Origin: DATJHM01 sp035493895
GTDB lineage: Bacteria; Chloroflexota; Ktedonobacteria; Ktedonobacterales; Ktedonobacteraceae
Direction: 5' to 3'
Assembly: GCA_035493895.1 (NCBI GenBank)
Contig: DATJHM010000104.1
Span: 1 to 55,548 of the forward strand
DNA length: 55,548 nucleotides
Numbering within the stretch: position 1 is the first letter of the stretch; every line of letters begins with the position of its first letter. The translations under genes and the position numbers were made by a program. Of the stretch, positions 16,715-24,729 are shown piece after piece. Under the pieces are notes generated by a model. The model ran no database searches. It was not told the DNA's origin and worked only from the letters and a program-made list of their open reading frames with translations.

Positions 16715-17683
16715 ATGCAAACAGCTCATCAAGACTCTACCTGGGCAACAGCGTCCCAGGCCAGTCGCACCCAACAAGCTCCCATCAACAAACGGCTACG
16801 AACTGGCACACGCTGGTTGTTTATTGTGCTTTGTTTACTGCCCAGCATGATACTGTTCCTGGTCTTTGTGCTCCTCCCGGTCATACAAGCGGCCTATTAT
16901 AGTCTGTATAACTGGAACGGCCTGGGCCCATTGGACAACTTTCAGGGTCTGAAAAACTACGCATCCATCTTTCAAGATCCTGTCTTTATCGGCGCAATTA
17001 TCCACAATCTGGTGATAGTTGCATTGTCACTGCTTGTCCAGGTGCCCCTCGCGCTTGTACTTGCGATCCTGGTACAGAACGTCCCTGGCAAGAGATTCTT
17101 CCGGCTGGTCTACTTTCTCCCGTATGTGCTCTCCGAAGTTGTCACCGGCTTGATCTGGTCATTTATTTATGACCCCAACATTGGCCTGATAAGCGATCTC
17201 ACCAAATTGTTCAACCCCTCAGCCGTTCCCCCCGCGTTTCTTGCCGATACACGCACAGTGCTCATCGCCATTTTTATCGTGATGATCTGGAAGTACTTTG
17301 GCTTCCATTTCGTGCTCTACGTAGCGGGTCTACAAAATATCCCAGCCGAACTATTTGAAGCCGCACGCATCGATGGGGCCAATAGCTGGGAGGTCACACG
17401 CGATATAACCCTTCCGCTACTGGGCAGCACTATTCGTCTTTCTGCGTTCCTTGCCATTCTGGGATCATTGCAATACTTCGATCTGATCTATGTCATGACC
17501 AGTGGTGGACCGCTCTTTTCCAGCGACACCATGGCGACCTATCTGTATCATAAAGGGTTCCAGAACTTTCAACTGGGATATGGCAGTGCCGTCGGGGTCA
17601 CCATCTTTATCATCTGCTTCGTTTTTGCAATATTCTATCAACGCTGGGTAATGCGCCGAGATCTGGCCGGTGCCGCTGAGTGA
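16715..17683 (+). CDS. CUT1 sugar ABC transporter permease (MalF-like)
   Basis: This 322-residue protein has six predicted helices. The N-terminal helix (WLFIVLCLLPSMILFLVFVLLPV) and QAAYYSLYNWNGLG are typical of MalF/UgpA-type permeases. The EAA loop, which docks the ATPase, is present as ELFEAARIDGANSWEVTRDITLPLL. It lies 88 nt after the binding-protein gene. The partner ATPase is not encoded in this locus, so a shared MsmX-type ATPase elsewhere is expected. Confidence 0.92.
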   Translation: MQTAHQDSTWATASQASRTQQAPINKRLRTGTRWLFIVLCLLPSMILFLVFVLLPVIQAAYYSLYNWNGLGPLDNFQGLKNYASIFQDPVFIGAIIHNLVIVALSLLVQVPLALVLAILVQNVPGKRFFRLVYFLPYVLSEVVTGLIWSFIYDPNIGLISDLTKLFNPSAVPPAFLADTRTVLIAIFIVMIWKYFGFHFVLYVAGLQNIPAELFEAARIDGANSWEVTRDITLPLLGSTIRLSAFLAILGSLQYFDLIYVMTSGGPLFSSDTMATYLYHKGFQNFQLGYGSAVGVTIFIICFVFAIFYQRWVMRRDLAGAAE

Positions 17684-17705
17684 TTGAAAAAAAGGATCAT
17701 TGTCT

Positions 17706-18539
17706 ATGAAGAGAACACTGTCGATCTCACAGATCATTTCGCTACTTATCTGTAGTATTGTCGCCCTTTTCGTCCTTTTGCCGCTATTCATGGTTGTGCT
17801 TGGCAGCCTGCGCACCACGGGAGAACTGGTCAGCGCGCCTCTGAGCTGGCCGAGACAGCTGCATTGGGAGAATTATACAAGCATTCTTTCAGGCGACAAC
17901 AACTTCTGGTCCTATCTCAGCAACAGCGTGATTGTGCTCGTCGAATCTCTGGCACTCCTGCTGGCAGTTTCCTGTCCGGCGGCCTTTGTCCTGGCGCGCA
18001 TGGTTTTTCCCGGGCGCGAAGTAGTTTTTAATACCTACCTGCTCGGTCTGCTGTTTCCAGCAGCCGTCGCGCTGCTGCCTCTCTACATTGTCCTGCGCAA
18101 CATGGGGCTACTGGACTCACTCGGGGGGGTCGTCTTGCCTCAGACAGCATTCTTTTTGCCTACGACCATTCTCATCTTGCGCAACTTCTTTCGCGCCGTT
18201 CCCAACGATCTGGAAGAAGCCGCATCTATCGACGGAGCATCAAAGATCCGCTTCTTCTGGTCCATTCTGCTTCCCCTATCGCGTCCTGCTCTGGCGGTAG
18301 TAATCATGATGTCAACCGTCGCAAGCTGGAATAACTTCACCCTTCCGCTGGTGATATTAAGTACGCCCACGAACATGACGATCCCGGTTGGAGCGTTGCA
18401 GTTCCAGGGAGAGTACAGTGCAAACTGGGCCGCTATGCTGGCATTTCTGACCCTGGCGATGATCCCGGCAATCATTGTCTATCTAATGGCTGAGCGTCAA
18501 ATCGTAGCAGGCCTAACGGCTGGCGCACTCAAGGGCTGA
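17706..18539 (+). CDS. CUT1 sugar ABC transporter permease (MalG-like)
   Basis: This 278-residue second permease has six helices and an EAA loop DLEEAASIDGASKIRFFWSILLPLSRPAL, the MalG/UgpE pattern. The ATG at 17706 follows AAAGGA. It begins 22 nt after the first permease and would form a heterodimer channel with it. The C-terminus (AERQIVAGLTAGALKG) is the classic family ending. It is part of the 15337-22933 operon. Confidence 0.92.
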   Translation: MKRTLSISQIISLLICSIVALFVLLPLFMVVLGSLRTTGELVSAPLSWPRQLHWENYTSILSGDNNFWSYLSNSVIVLVESLALLLAVSCPAAFVLARMVFPGREVVFNTYLLGLLFPAAVALLPLYIVLRNMGLLDSLGGVVLPQTAFFLPTTILILRNFFRAVPNDLEEAASIDGASKIRFFWSILLPLSRPALAVVIMMSTVASWNNFTLPLVILSTPTNMTIPVGALQFQGEYSANWAAMLAFLTLAMIPAIIVYLMAERQIVAGLTAGALKG

Positions 18540-18577
18540 TCGGGTTGCCCATCACAAAAGAAAGAAAGGATATCTGT

Positions 18578-20596
18578 GTGACCGTTACATTGACCGATAC
18601 TGGACTCTCGATTGCAGGCAAAGAGATTGCAGTGTACGCGGGAGCTGTCCATTACTGGCGATTGGAAAGGGATCTGTGGCCACAGATTCTGGATTGCGTG
18701 CAAGAGCTAGGCTTTAACGTGATCGAGACGTATCTTCCCTGGGCCATTCATGAAATAGAGCCCGGTTCTTTCGATTGGGGCACGATCGATGCACGCAAAG
18801 ATATCGATTCATTCTTGCAGTTATGTGAGGAACGCGGCATCTGGGTAATCGTGCGCCCGGGGCCGCTCATTAATGCAGAGCTCACAGACTTTGGCTTCCC
18901 GTCGTGGGTGCTGCTCGATCCGAGCGTACAGGCACATACGGCGGTGGGAGGACTCCATCTGGATGCGGCATGGGGACTACACCCACCACGACAATTTCCC
19001 GTGCCATCCTATGCCAGCGAGTCCTTTTACACGTATGTTGACGGCTGGTTTGCCGCCATCTGTCCCATCATCAAACGCCATCTGGCTCCGGCGGGCTGCA
19101 TCATCACCGTCCAGAGCGATAACGAGACCTGCTATCTCTTCCACGAACGCACGTACGCTACCGACTATAGCGAGGACTCGATCAAGCTGTACCGCAACTT
19201 TCTACAGGAGCGATACGCTTCCCTTGATACATTGAACGCTGCCTATTATAGCGCCTATACCTCATTTGCACAGATTGAGCCTCCACGTGATTGCCAGGTT
19301 CAGCAGCGCAGCGATATGGCCTGGCATCTCGATTGGGTTGCCTACAAAGAGTATCAGGTTCGCTGGTGCGTGGCACGAATTGCGCGGATGTTGCGCGCAC
19401 ATGGTATTCAAGATGTGCCAATTTTTCATGATGTCGCCTTTCAGATCCGGACGCCGCTGGATGTCGCGGAGATGGAGAGAGACCCAGATATCGATTGGGT
19501 CGGCATGAATCTCTACCGCAACAAAGAGGGCTATCGCGGAGGTCTGCAAATTATTCGCTATCTCGCAGGCACAACCCGCCTGCCATTCGTGCCGGAGTTT
19601 GGCAGCGGCATCTGGAGTCACCACCCACTGACGCCTACGCCTGATGAGCAAGAATTTATCATGCTTCTGGCGCTGATGCACGGGCTCAAGGCATTCAGTC
19701 TGTATATGCTGGTTGAGCGCGAGCGCTGGCAGGGCAGCCCAATCACGCGCCATGGGACATTCCGACCCGAATTCGCAGCATTTTACAGGCAGTTATTGTC
19801 GTTTGCCGAAAAATACCAGCTCCGGACATTGCGCCGTACGCCTGGAGTACTGGTGCTTTTGAACTTTGATATCGATCGCTATGCAGCACTGGCTTCCACA
19901 ATGCACTACGCCCATGTCGACCTGTACGGCTTTCCAAGCGAGCTCTTCAAAGTTGATCTGGATCTGGATCTACAGTGGGACGCTGCCCGCGAATCCGAGA
20001 TGCATCCTGAGAGCTGGATGGGAACGGTACTTGCCAGCTTAGAAAAACAGCACATCGACTATGATCTATCTGATACACATGTAGATCTGGCACGGCTCGT
20101 GAAGTATCCCCTGGTCTTTGTGCCGACCATCGACTTCATGCATGGAGAAGATCAGGCGAAATTGCTGGCATATGTCGAGCAGGGTGGGCAGCTCGTCATC
20201 GGTCCTGGCCTCCCCTACCTTGATCCCACACTACAGGCACAGGAAGTGCTGAAAAAACAGGTGGAGAAGCCGGGCAAAACAGAGGTCGGCGCTGGAAGTA
20301 TCTGGTGGCTGAGTACACAGGAGCTACAGGCAACCGTCGAGGCACTGACGACGCCTGGAGCATACCGATGCGCTGATCCAGAAGTACAACTGGTGCTCCA
20401 GGCGAATGACACCCACAACTTGCTCTTTGTTACCAACCCCACGGCACAGCAACGAGATACCACGCTACATTTCCCGACGACCTATCGTCTCAAGCAAGCA
20501 TGGGGAGGAGGCGGGCAGAGCGGGGCAGACGAAGGGGCAGTGAGCTTGAAACTGGCACCCTATAGCGTACAAATCTGGGAGGTGCTCCATGATTAA
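18578..20596 (+). CDS. GH35-like beta-galactosidase/glycoside hydrolase
   Basis: This 672-residue enzyme has an N-terminal (beta/alpha)8 barrel in GH35/GH42 style: GAVHYWRLERDLWPQIL, ETYLPWAIHEIEPG, DIDSFLQLCEERGIWVIVRPGP. The likely acid/base is Glu183 in QSDNET and the likely nucleophile Glu340 in FVPEFGSG. A glutamine-amidotransferase-like segment (LVFVPTIDFMHGEDQAKLLAYVEQGGQLVIGPG) follows, as in large galactosidases of this clan. There is no signal peptide, so it acts in the cytoplasm on imported sugar. The GTG at 18578 is chosen because GAAAGGA stands about seven bases before it. Its last 8 nt overlap the next gene. Confidence 0.82.
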   Translation: MTVTLTDTGLSIAGKEIAVYAGAVHYWRLERDLWPQILDCVQELGFNVIETYLPWAIHEIEPGSFDWGTIDARKDIDSFLQLCEERGIWVIVRPGPLINAELTDFGFPSWVLLDPSVQAHTAVGGLHLDAAWGLHPPRQFPVPSYASESFYTYVDGWFAAICPIIKRHLAPAGCIITVQSDNETCYLFHERTYATDYSEDSIKLYRNFLQERYASLDTLNAAYYSAYTSFAQIEPPRDCQVQQRSDMAWHLDWVAYKEYQVRWCVARIARMLRAHGIQDVPIFHDVAFQIRTPLDVAEMERDPDIDWVGMNLYRNKEGYRGGLQIIRYLAGTTRLPFVPEFGSGIWSHHPLTPTPDEQEFIMLLALMHGLKAFSLYMLVERERWQGSPITRHGTFRPEFAAFYRQLLSFAEKYQLRTLRRTPGVLVLLNFDIDRYAALASTMHYAHVDLYGFPSELFKVDLDLDLQWDAARESEMHPESWMGTVLASLEKQHIDYDLSDTHVDLARLVKYPLVFVPTIDFMHGEDQAKLLAYVEQGGQLVIGPGLPYLDPTLQAQEVLKKQVEKPGKTEVGAGSIWWLSTQELQATVEALTTPGAYRCADPEVQLVLQANDTHNLLFVTNPTAQQRDTTLHFPTTYRLKQAWGGGGQSGADEGAVSLKLAPYSVQIWEVLHD

Positions 20597-21371
20597 TCCA
20601 GACTGGCAACTCGTAGACCTGGACCCGGTAACATGGCGTCATCTGGGCCATTTTTTCGCACCTGGACAATATGTGCGCAGTGCGCAACCGGGCGAGCATG
20701 GTCTCTTTGTGCTACATGAACAGGGGACGGTTTTGCGCATTGTGGACTCAGAGAGCGGCCTGCGACGCGATATCGTCCTCGATACAATTACTGATCCACA
20801 GCAAAGTGCGCAACAATTGTACGCAAGCGGCGAGTGGCAGCGCGTCCATATCGTCGATAAAGCGCATCTTGCGCACGTCGCACGCACAGCCCAGAGCAAT
20901 CCACAGCGCGAAAAAACGCTCGATCAATATTATCATTCTGTCTATCAACTGCTCTGGGGAGAGCCTGCGGGCTATGTGAGCATCCCTCCGCACCCGGGAC
21001 ACTGGCATGGTTGGACATATGCGTATTTGCAAGACGTGATCAGTGGGCTGCCAGTTGCTCCGGCGAGTCTGGCCCTCGGCGTCCTTGCGGATGGGAGATG
21101 GCAGATCGGGCTTATTCTCATCTGCGAGGGGGGCAGGATCAACAAAGTAACGACCTTCGAGGCGCTGGAGGCACAAAGCGTGAAAGCGGAACTCTCCGAA
21201 GAGAGTCTGGAAGCGTTGTGGAAGAATATCGCGGAAACACTGGCCACACCGGCAGGGCTACTCCTCTGTTCGCAAGCCGTTTTTGATACCTGGATACAGC
21301 AAGAGGAAAAATTGCAGGTGCTTCAGGAAGCGCGCAAGCAGGGAGAGGCATACTGGCGCTGGGGCGTCTAG
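20589..21371 (+). CDS. Unknown protein between the GH35 and GH43 genes
   Basis: This 260-residue soluble protein is not recognised. Its ATG overlaps the end of the GH35 gene (ATGATTAA) and its stop sits immediately before the GH43 gene, so it is translated as part of the sugar operon. Visible features are an N-terminal part rich in Trp/His, a Pro/Gly/His-rich stretch near the middle (VSIPPHPGHWHGWTYAYLQD) and an acidic helical C-terminus ending in YWRWGV. There is no signal peptide or membrane segment. The His/Trp-rich segment could be a carbohydrate or metal site, but that is only a guess. Its position suggests a part in using the same imported sugar. Confidence 0.6.
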   Translation: MINPDWQLVDLDPVTWRHLGHFFAPGQYVRSAQPGEHGLFVLHEQGTVLRIVDSESGLRRDIVLDTITDPQQSAQQLYASGEWQRVHIVDKAHLAHVARTAQSNPQREKTLDQYYHSVYQLLWGEPAGYVSIPPHPGHWHGWTYAYLQDVISGLPVAPASLALGVLADGRWQIGLILICEGGRINKVTTFEALEAQSVKAELSEESLEALWKNIAETLATPAGLLLCSQAVFDTWIQQEEKLQVLQEARKQGEAYWRWGV

Positions 21372-21412
21372 TGTCACGACGATTCCACGAGAAGGCGAGA
21401 GTAACGTATCTT

Positions 21413-22933
21413 ATGAAAGAGATGATCACCTACACAAATCCAGTCGTTTCCGGATGCTATCCTAATCCCAGTATCTGCCGGGTTGGGCATGACTATTACA
21501 TGATCACGAGTAGCAACGAATATTTTCCCGGCGTGCCGCTTCTGCATAGCCGCGATCTGGTCCACTGGCAGCATGTTGGTCACTGTTTGACACGTGCGAG
21601 CCAGCTTCCACTGGTGGGATTGCAGAGTTCACGCGGGATTTTAGCGCCGACCATTCGTTATCATGAAGGTTTGTTTTACGTCGTCGCCACCAATGTGCCT
21701 GACAAAGGGAATTTTTATGTGTTCAGCGACGATCCGCTGGGCGAATGGTCAGAGCCGATCTGGCTTCAGCAGGGAGGAATTGATCCCTCCCTGTACTTTG
21801 ACGATGGGCATGTCTATTTGAGCACCAGCGATGGATGGCCCGAGCCAAGCATTTACCAGTGCGAAATCGATATCAAGACCGGGCAACAGCTCACGGAAAC
21901 GCGCCTGCTCTGGCGAGGCTCTGGCGGTCGTTATCCTGAAGGGCCGCACCTGTATCACATCGGCGATTTTCACTATTTGCTGGCCGCGGAAGGTGGAACA
22001 GAATATGGGCATATGGAGACGCTCGCCCGCAGCAGAAGTCCGTGGGGGCCATTTGAGCCATGTCCACATAATCCGATCCTGACGCACCGCAATCATGGGA
22101 CACACCCCATCCAGGGAGCAGGGCACGCCGATCTGATCGAGGCACATGACGGCTCCTGGTGGCTGGTTTTTCATGGCTTCCGGCCAAAGCATGGGCTCTT
22201 CCATCATATAGGGAGGGAAATATTGCTCACACCCGTAACGTGGACAGAGGATGGCTGGCTTCTGGTCTCGCCAGATAAAACCGTTGATGTTGAGATGCAT
22301 GTCAAAACCCTGCCTCAACAAAAACAGGAGGAAGAACCAGAGCGCGACGACTTCAGCGCACCAGCACTGCGTCCCATCTGGAGCTTTTTACGCAATCCCC
22401 GAGCAGAGGACTGGTCATTGAGCGAGCGTCCCGGCTGGTTGCGCCTCTATGGCTCGACGGTCACATTGAACGATCTGGATTCGCCCGCTTTTGTGGGCAG
22501 GCGACAGCAACATCTTGAAGCCAATAGTAAAGCGCTGCTCGACTTTCACCCAACAGGCGAAGGACACGAAGCGGGCCTGACCCTGCGTATGAACGAGCAG
22601 CATCATTATGAGATTGCCGTCATCCGGGAGCAAGGGAAGCGTAGTATCATCGTGCGTCGTCGTATTGGAGATCTCATCGCCATCGTGGCGCGAGATATCA
22701 TACCAGAGGAAGGGCTCGTCGAGTTAGAGATTCGCGCAAAGAGCGATGAGTACACATTTCTGTATACTATTGCAGGGCAACCCACACGAAACCTGGCAAG
22801 TGGCGCAACACGTTACCTCTCCACAGAAGTCGTAGGAGGATTTCTGGGCGTCAAAATTGCCATGTACGCCACCAGCAACGGCAATGGGAAAACAGCACCA
22901 GCAGATTTTGATTGGTTCGAATACCATCCATAA
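21413..22933 (+). CDS. GH43 family protein (beta-xylosidase/alpha-arabinofuranosidase type)
   Basis: This 506-residue protein has an N-terminal five-bladed propeller of GH43 type (NPSICRVGHDYYM, SSNEYFPGVPLLHSRDLVHW, APTIRYHEGLFY) and a C-terminal beta-sandwich (about 330-506) as in xylosidases. The pKa-tuning Asp124 (GIDPSLYF) and the general acid Glu173 (YPEGPHLY) are present. The general-base Asp normally found in the HPDPS motif is Asn18 here (CYPNPS), which may alter or abolish activity. There is no secretion signal, so it is cytoplasmic. The start is uncertain: ATG 21413 is used, but a GTG at 21371 touching the previous stop is possible. It is the last gene of the sugar operon. Confidence 0.8.
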   Translation: MKEMITYTNPVVSGCYPNPSICRVGHDYYMITSSNEYFPGVPLLHSRDLVHWQHVGHCLTRASQLPLVGLQSSRGILAPTIRYHEGLFYVVATNVPDKGNFYVFSDDPLGEWSEPIWLQQGGIDPSLYFDDGHVYLSTSDGWPEPSIYQCEIDIKTGQQLTETRLLWRGSGGRYPEGPHLYHIGDFHYLLAAEGGTEYGHMETLARSRSPWGPFEPCPHNPILTHRNHGTHPIQGAGHADLIEAHDGSWWLVFHGFRPKHGLFHHIGREILLTPVTWTEDGWLLVSPDKTVDVEMHVKTLPQQKQEEEPERDDFSAPALRPIWSFLRNPRAEDWSLSERPGWLRLYGSTVTLNDLDSPAFVGRRQQHLEANSKALLDFHPTGEGHEAGLTLRMNEQHHYEIAVIREQGKRSIIVRRRIGDLIAIVARDIIPEEGLVELEIRAKSDEYTFLYTIAGQPTRNLASGATRYLSTEVVGGFLGVKIAMYATSNGNGKTAPADFDWFEYHP

Positions 22934-23063
22934 AAAAGCTGATCATATGCTAATGCACGTTTTACCGCCAATTTTAATTGTCAAATTTCGTCCACGTCAT
23001 CTTAATGCCAACATTTATGTATAGAAGCATATAGGTTTTTGTGACATAAGTTCCTGAAATTAA

Positions 23064-24188
23064 TCACATAAAGCTCCAAAGAGCATTTTGCATCTGTTCC
23101 TTCTCGCGCAAGAAAGCATCATGACCAAGCGATGTATCAAGCTCCCAGTAGCTGGTATCAGCACCGCACTGACGCACTTTTTTAGCCAGCTGGCGGACAC
23201 AAGCAGCGGGAAACAGGAGATCTGAACGGCTCCCAATGAATAACATTTTACTTTTTATGCGGCTCAAGGCAGTTTCTAACGATGGATAGCCATCGCTCAC
23301 ATCGTAGAGATTCATAGCACGCGAAAGGTATAGATAGCTATTGGGATCAAAGTTATAGGAAAACGTTCCACCGAGATAGAACAGGTAGTTTTCTACTTCA
23401 TACCGCTCTCCCATATCACTAGTCTGGGATGGAGTAGGAATAACATTCCAGGTCGTTATTTCTCGTCCGAAACGCTCTTCGAGCATTTGCTCACTCAGGT
23501 ACGTAGTCAATGCCAGCATACGAGCGATTGCAAGTCCACCAGAAGGCTTCTCCTCAGAAGAGTAGTCTCCATTCTTCCACAGCGGATCGAGTTTTACAAC
23601 TTGCCTGCCAATTTCGCACCAGGCCATGCTCAAGGCCGTCATCTTCTCCGCTGCTTCTACGACGACAACCTTCTTCACCAGTTCTGGGTAAGCAACCGCC
23701 CACTCCAGAGCCTGTTGCCCCCCAAAGGACCCCCCTATCACCATTTCCAGGCGTTGAATACCAAGATGTTCGATAAGCATCCTTTGTGTTTTGACAATGT
23801 CATGGACCGTCACAAGAGGAAAGCTCATGCCATAGGGTTTTTGCGTGTGAGGATTCAATGATGATGGACCAGTGCTCCCAAAACATCCACCCAAGGCGTT
23901 AGGACAGATCACAAAATACCGCGAAGTGTCGATAGGCCGACCTGGACCAACAATATTATTCCACCAGGCCACCCCATTTCCCTCTGGATCTTCCTCATCA
24001 TGAACCAGCGTGTCAGCCGTTAATGTCGGGGGAATGAGGATGACGTTATCTTTTGTCTCATTCAATCTTCCCCAGGTATCGTATGCAATGGTAATGGGGC
24101 CAAGGTGCTCACCCCGGCGCAGAGGAAAACCATCAAAAGTGTACAGGCCCTCCTGATGAGTTCGTACAGATTGATTTTGTGTCAGCAT
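23064..24188 (-). CDS. metX: Homoserine O-acyltransferase (MetX, alpha/beta hydrolase fold)
   Basis: This 374-residue enzyme acylates the homoserine hydroxyl in the first committed step of methionine synthesis. The nucleophile elbow is GGSFGGQQALEWA with Ser154; the later Asp (FIGSRSDLLFP) and His (TSLGHDAFL) complete the triad. FVICPNALGGCFGSTGPSS, shortly before the elbow, is a MetX hallmark. The elbow reads GSFGG rather than the common GSMGG, and the first oxyanion loop (LIPPTLTADT) differs from the usual HALTG form. Acyl-donor choice therefore cannot be stated, and a serine acyltransferase role is possible. It is a monocistronic minus-strand gene. Confidence 0.8.
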   Translation of the reverse strand: MLTQNQSVRTHQEGLYTFDGFPLRRGEHLGPITIAYDTWGRLNETKDNVILIPPTLTADTLVHDEEDPEGNGVAWWNNIVGPGRPIDTSRYFVICPNALGGCFGSTGPSSLNPHTQKPYGMSFPLVTVHDIVKTQRMLIEHLGIQRLEMVIGGSFGGQQALEWAVAYPELVKKVVVVEAAEKMTALSMAWCEIGRQVVKLDPLWKNGDYSSEEKPSGGLAIARMLALTTYLSEQMLEERFGREITTWNVIPTPSQTSDMGERYEVENYLFYLGGTFSYNFDPNSYLYLSRAMNLYDVSDGYPSLETALSRIKSKMLFIGSRSDLLFPAACVRQLAKKVRQCGADTSYWELDTSLGHDAFLREKEQMQNALWSFM

Positions 24189-24628
24189 GTTTCTATTTAT
24201 CTATCCTCTCTTTGTCTTGAAAAGCTCAGTCGCGACCGAGCGCCTGTTTCGCTTGAAGTAATAGAGTGACCTTGACCCGTTTTCGGAGAGTGCCCAATGG
24301 TTTGAGCGAAGCTCCAGGGGAAACGTTTATACATTACGTAACGTTTGACGCTCTTAGCACGCAATGCTCGCCCGAAAGCCGCTCCAAAAGTCCTGATCAG
24401 GAGGTTATAAGTCCATTTGGGATTCGGGCGAAGAGACGTTCGCATTTTAAAATAATCGCTTCTTTTCTCATTTCATTCAAGGGAAATGGAGGGACAGGTT
24501 CCCGTTTGCCCGACACTCCGTGGAGATCTGTTCAATCTCCAGCAAAGTGAATATAATGGCAGGCAAAAGGAGAGAGAATCTATGTATTTTGCCATCGACA
24601 TCCCCAACTTCGCCATCCAGAGTTTCGC
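24189..24628. other. Upstream region of metX with two palindromic sites
   Basis: About 440 bp without a supported gene. At 24224-24241 GCTCAGTCGCGACCGAGC is a near-perfect 18-bp palindrome, about 36 nt before the metX start. At 24321-24346 AAACGTT and AACGTTT form an inverted repeat around 12 bp. Either could be a regulator site or RNA hairpin for metX. I looked for SAM-I and SAM-IV riboswitch motifs on the minus strand and did not find them. Confidence 0.4.
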
Positions 24629-24687
24629 GAAAAAAGATCTCTTGCTCACCCACCTGATAGATGGATAAAGCAGGAGATCTTTTTTTA
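24629..24687. terminator. Bidirectional intrinsic terminator downstream of the PBP gene
   Basis: AAAAAAGATCTCTTGCT and AGCAGGAGATCTTTTTTT form a long inverted repeat (one mismatch) around a 23-nt loop, with A and T runs on the two outer sides. It would terminate the minus-strand PBP transcript and also stop plus-strand reading. Confidence 0.75.
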
Positions 24688-24729
24688 GCAGGGCGCACAA
24701 GCTTCAATAGAAGCTCTCAAAAAGCAGCA

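Noticed and set aside
24189..24628. SAM riboswitch upstream of metX
   Set aside because: Read on the minus strand, neither the SAM-I nor the SAM-IV conserved core strings could be found; only generic palindromes are present.
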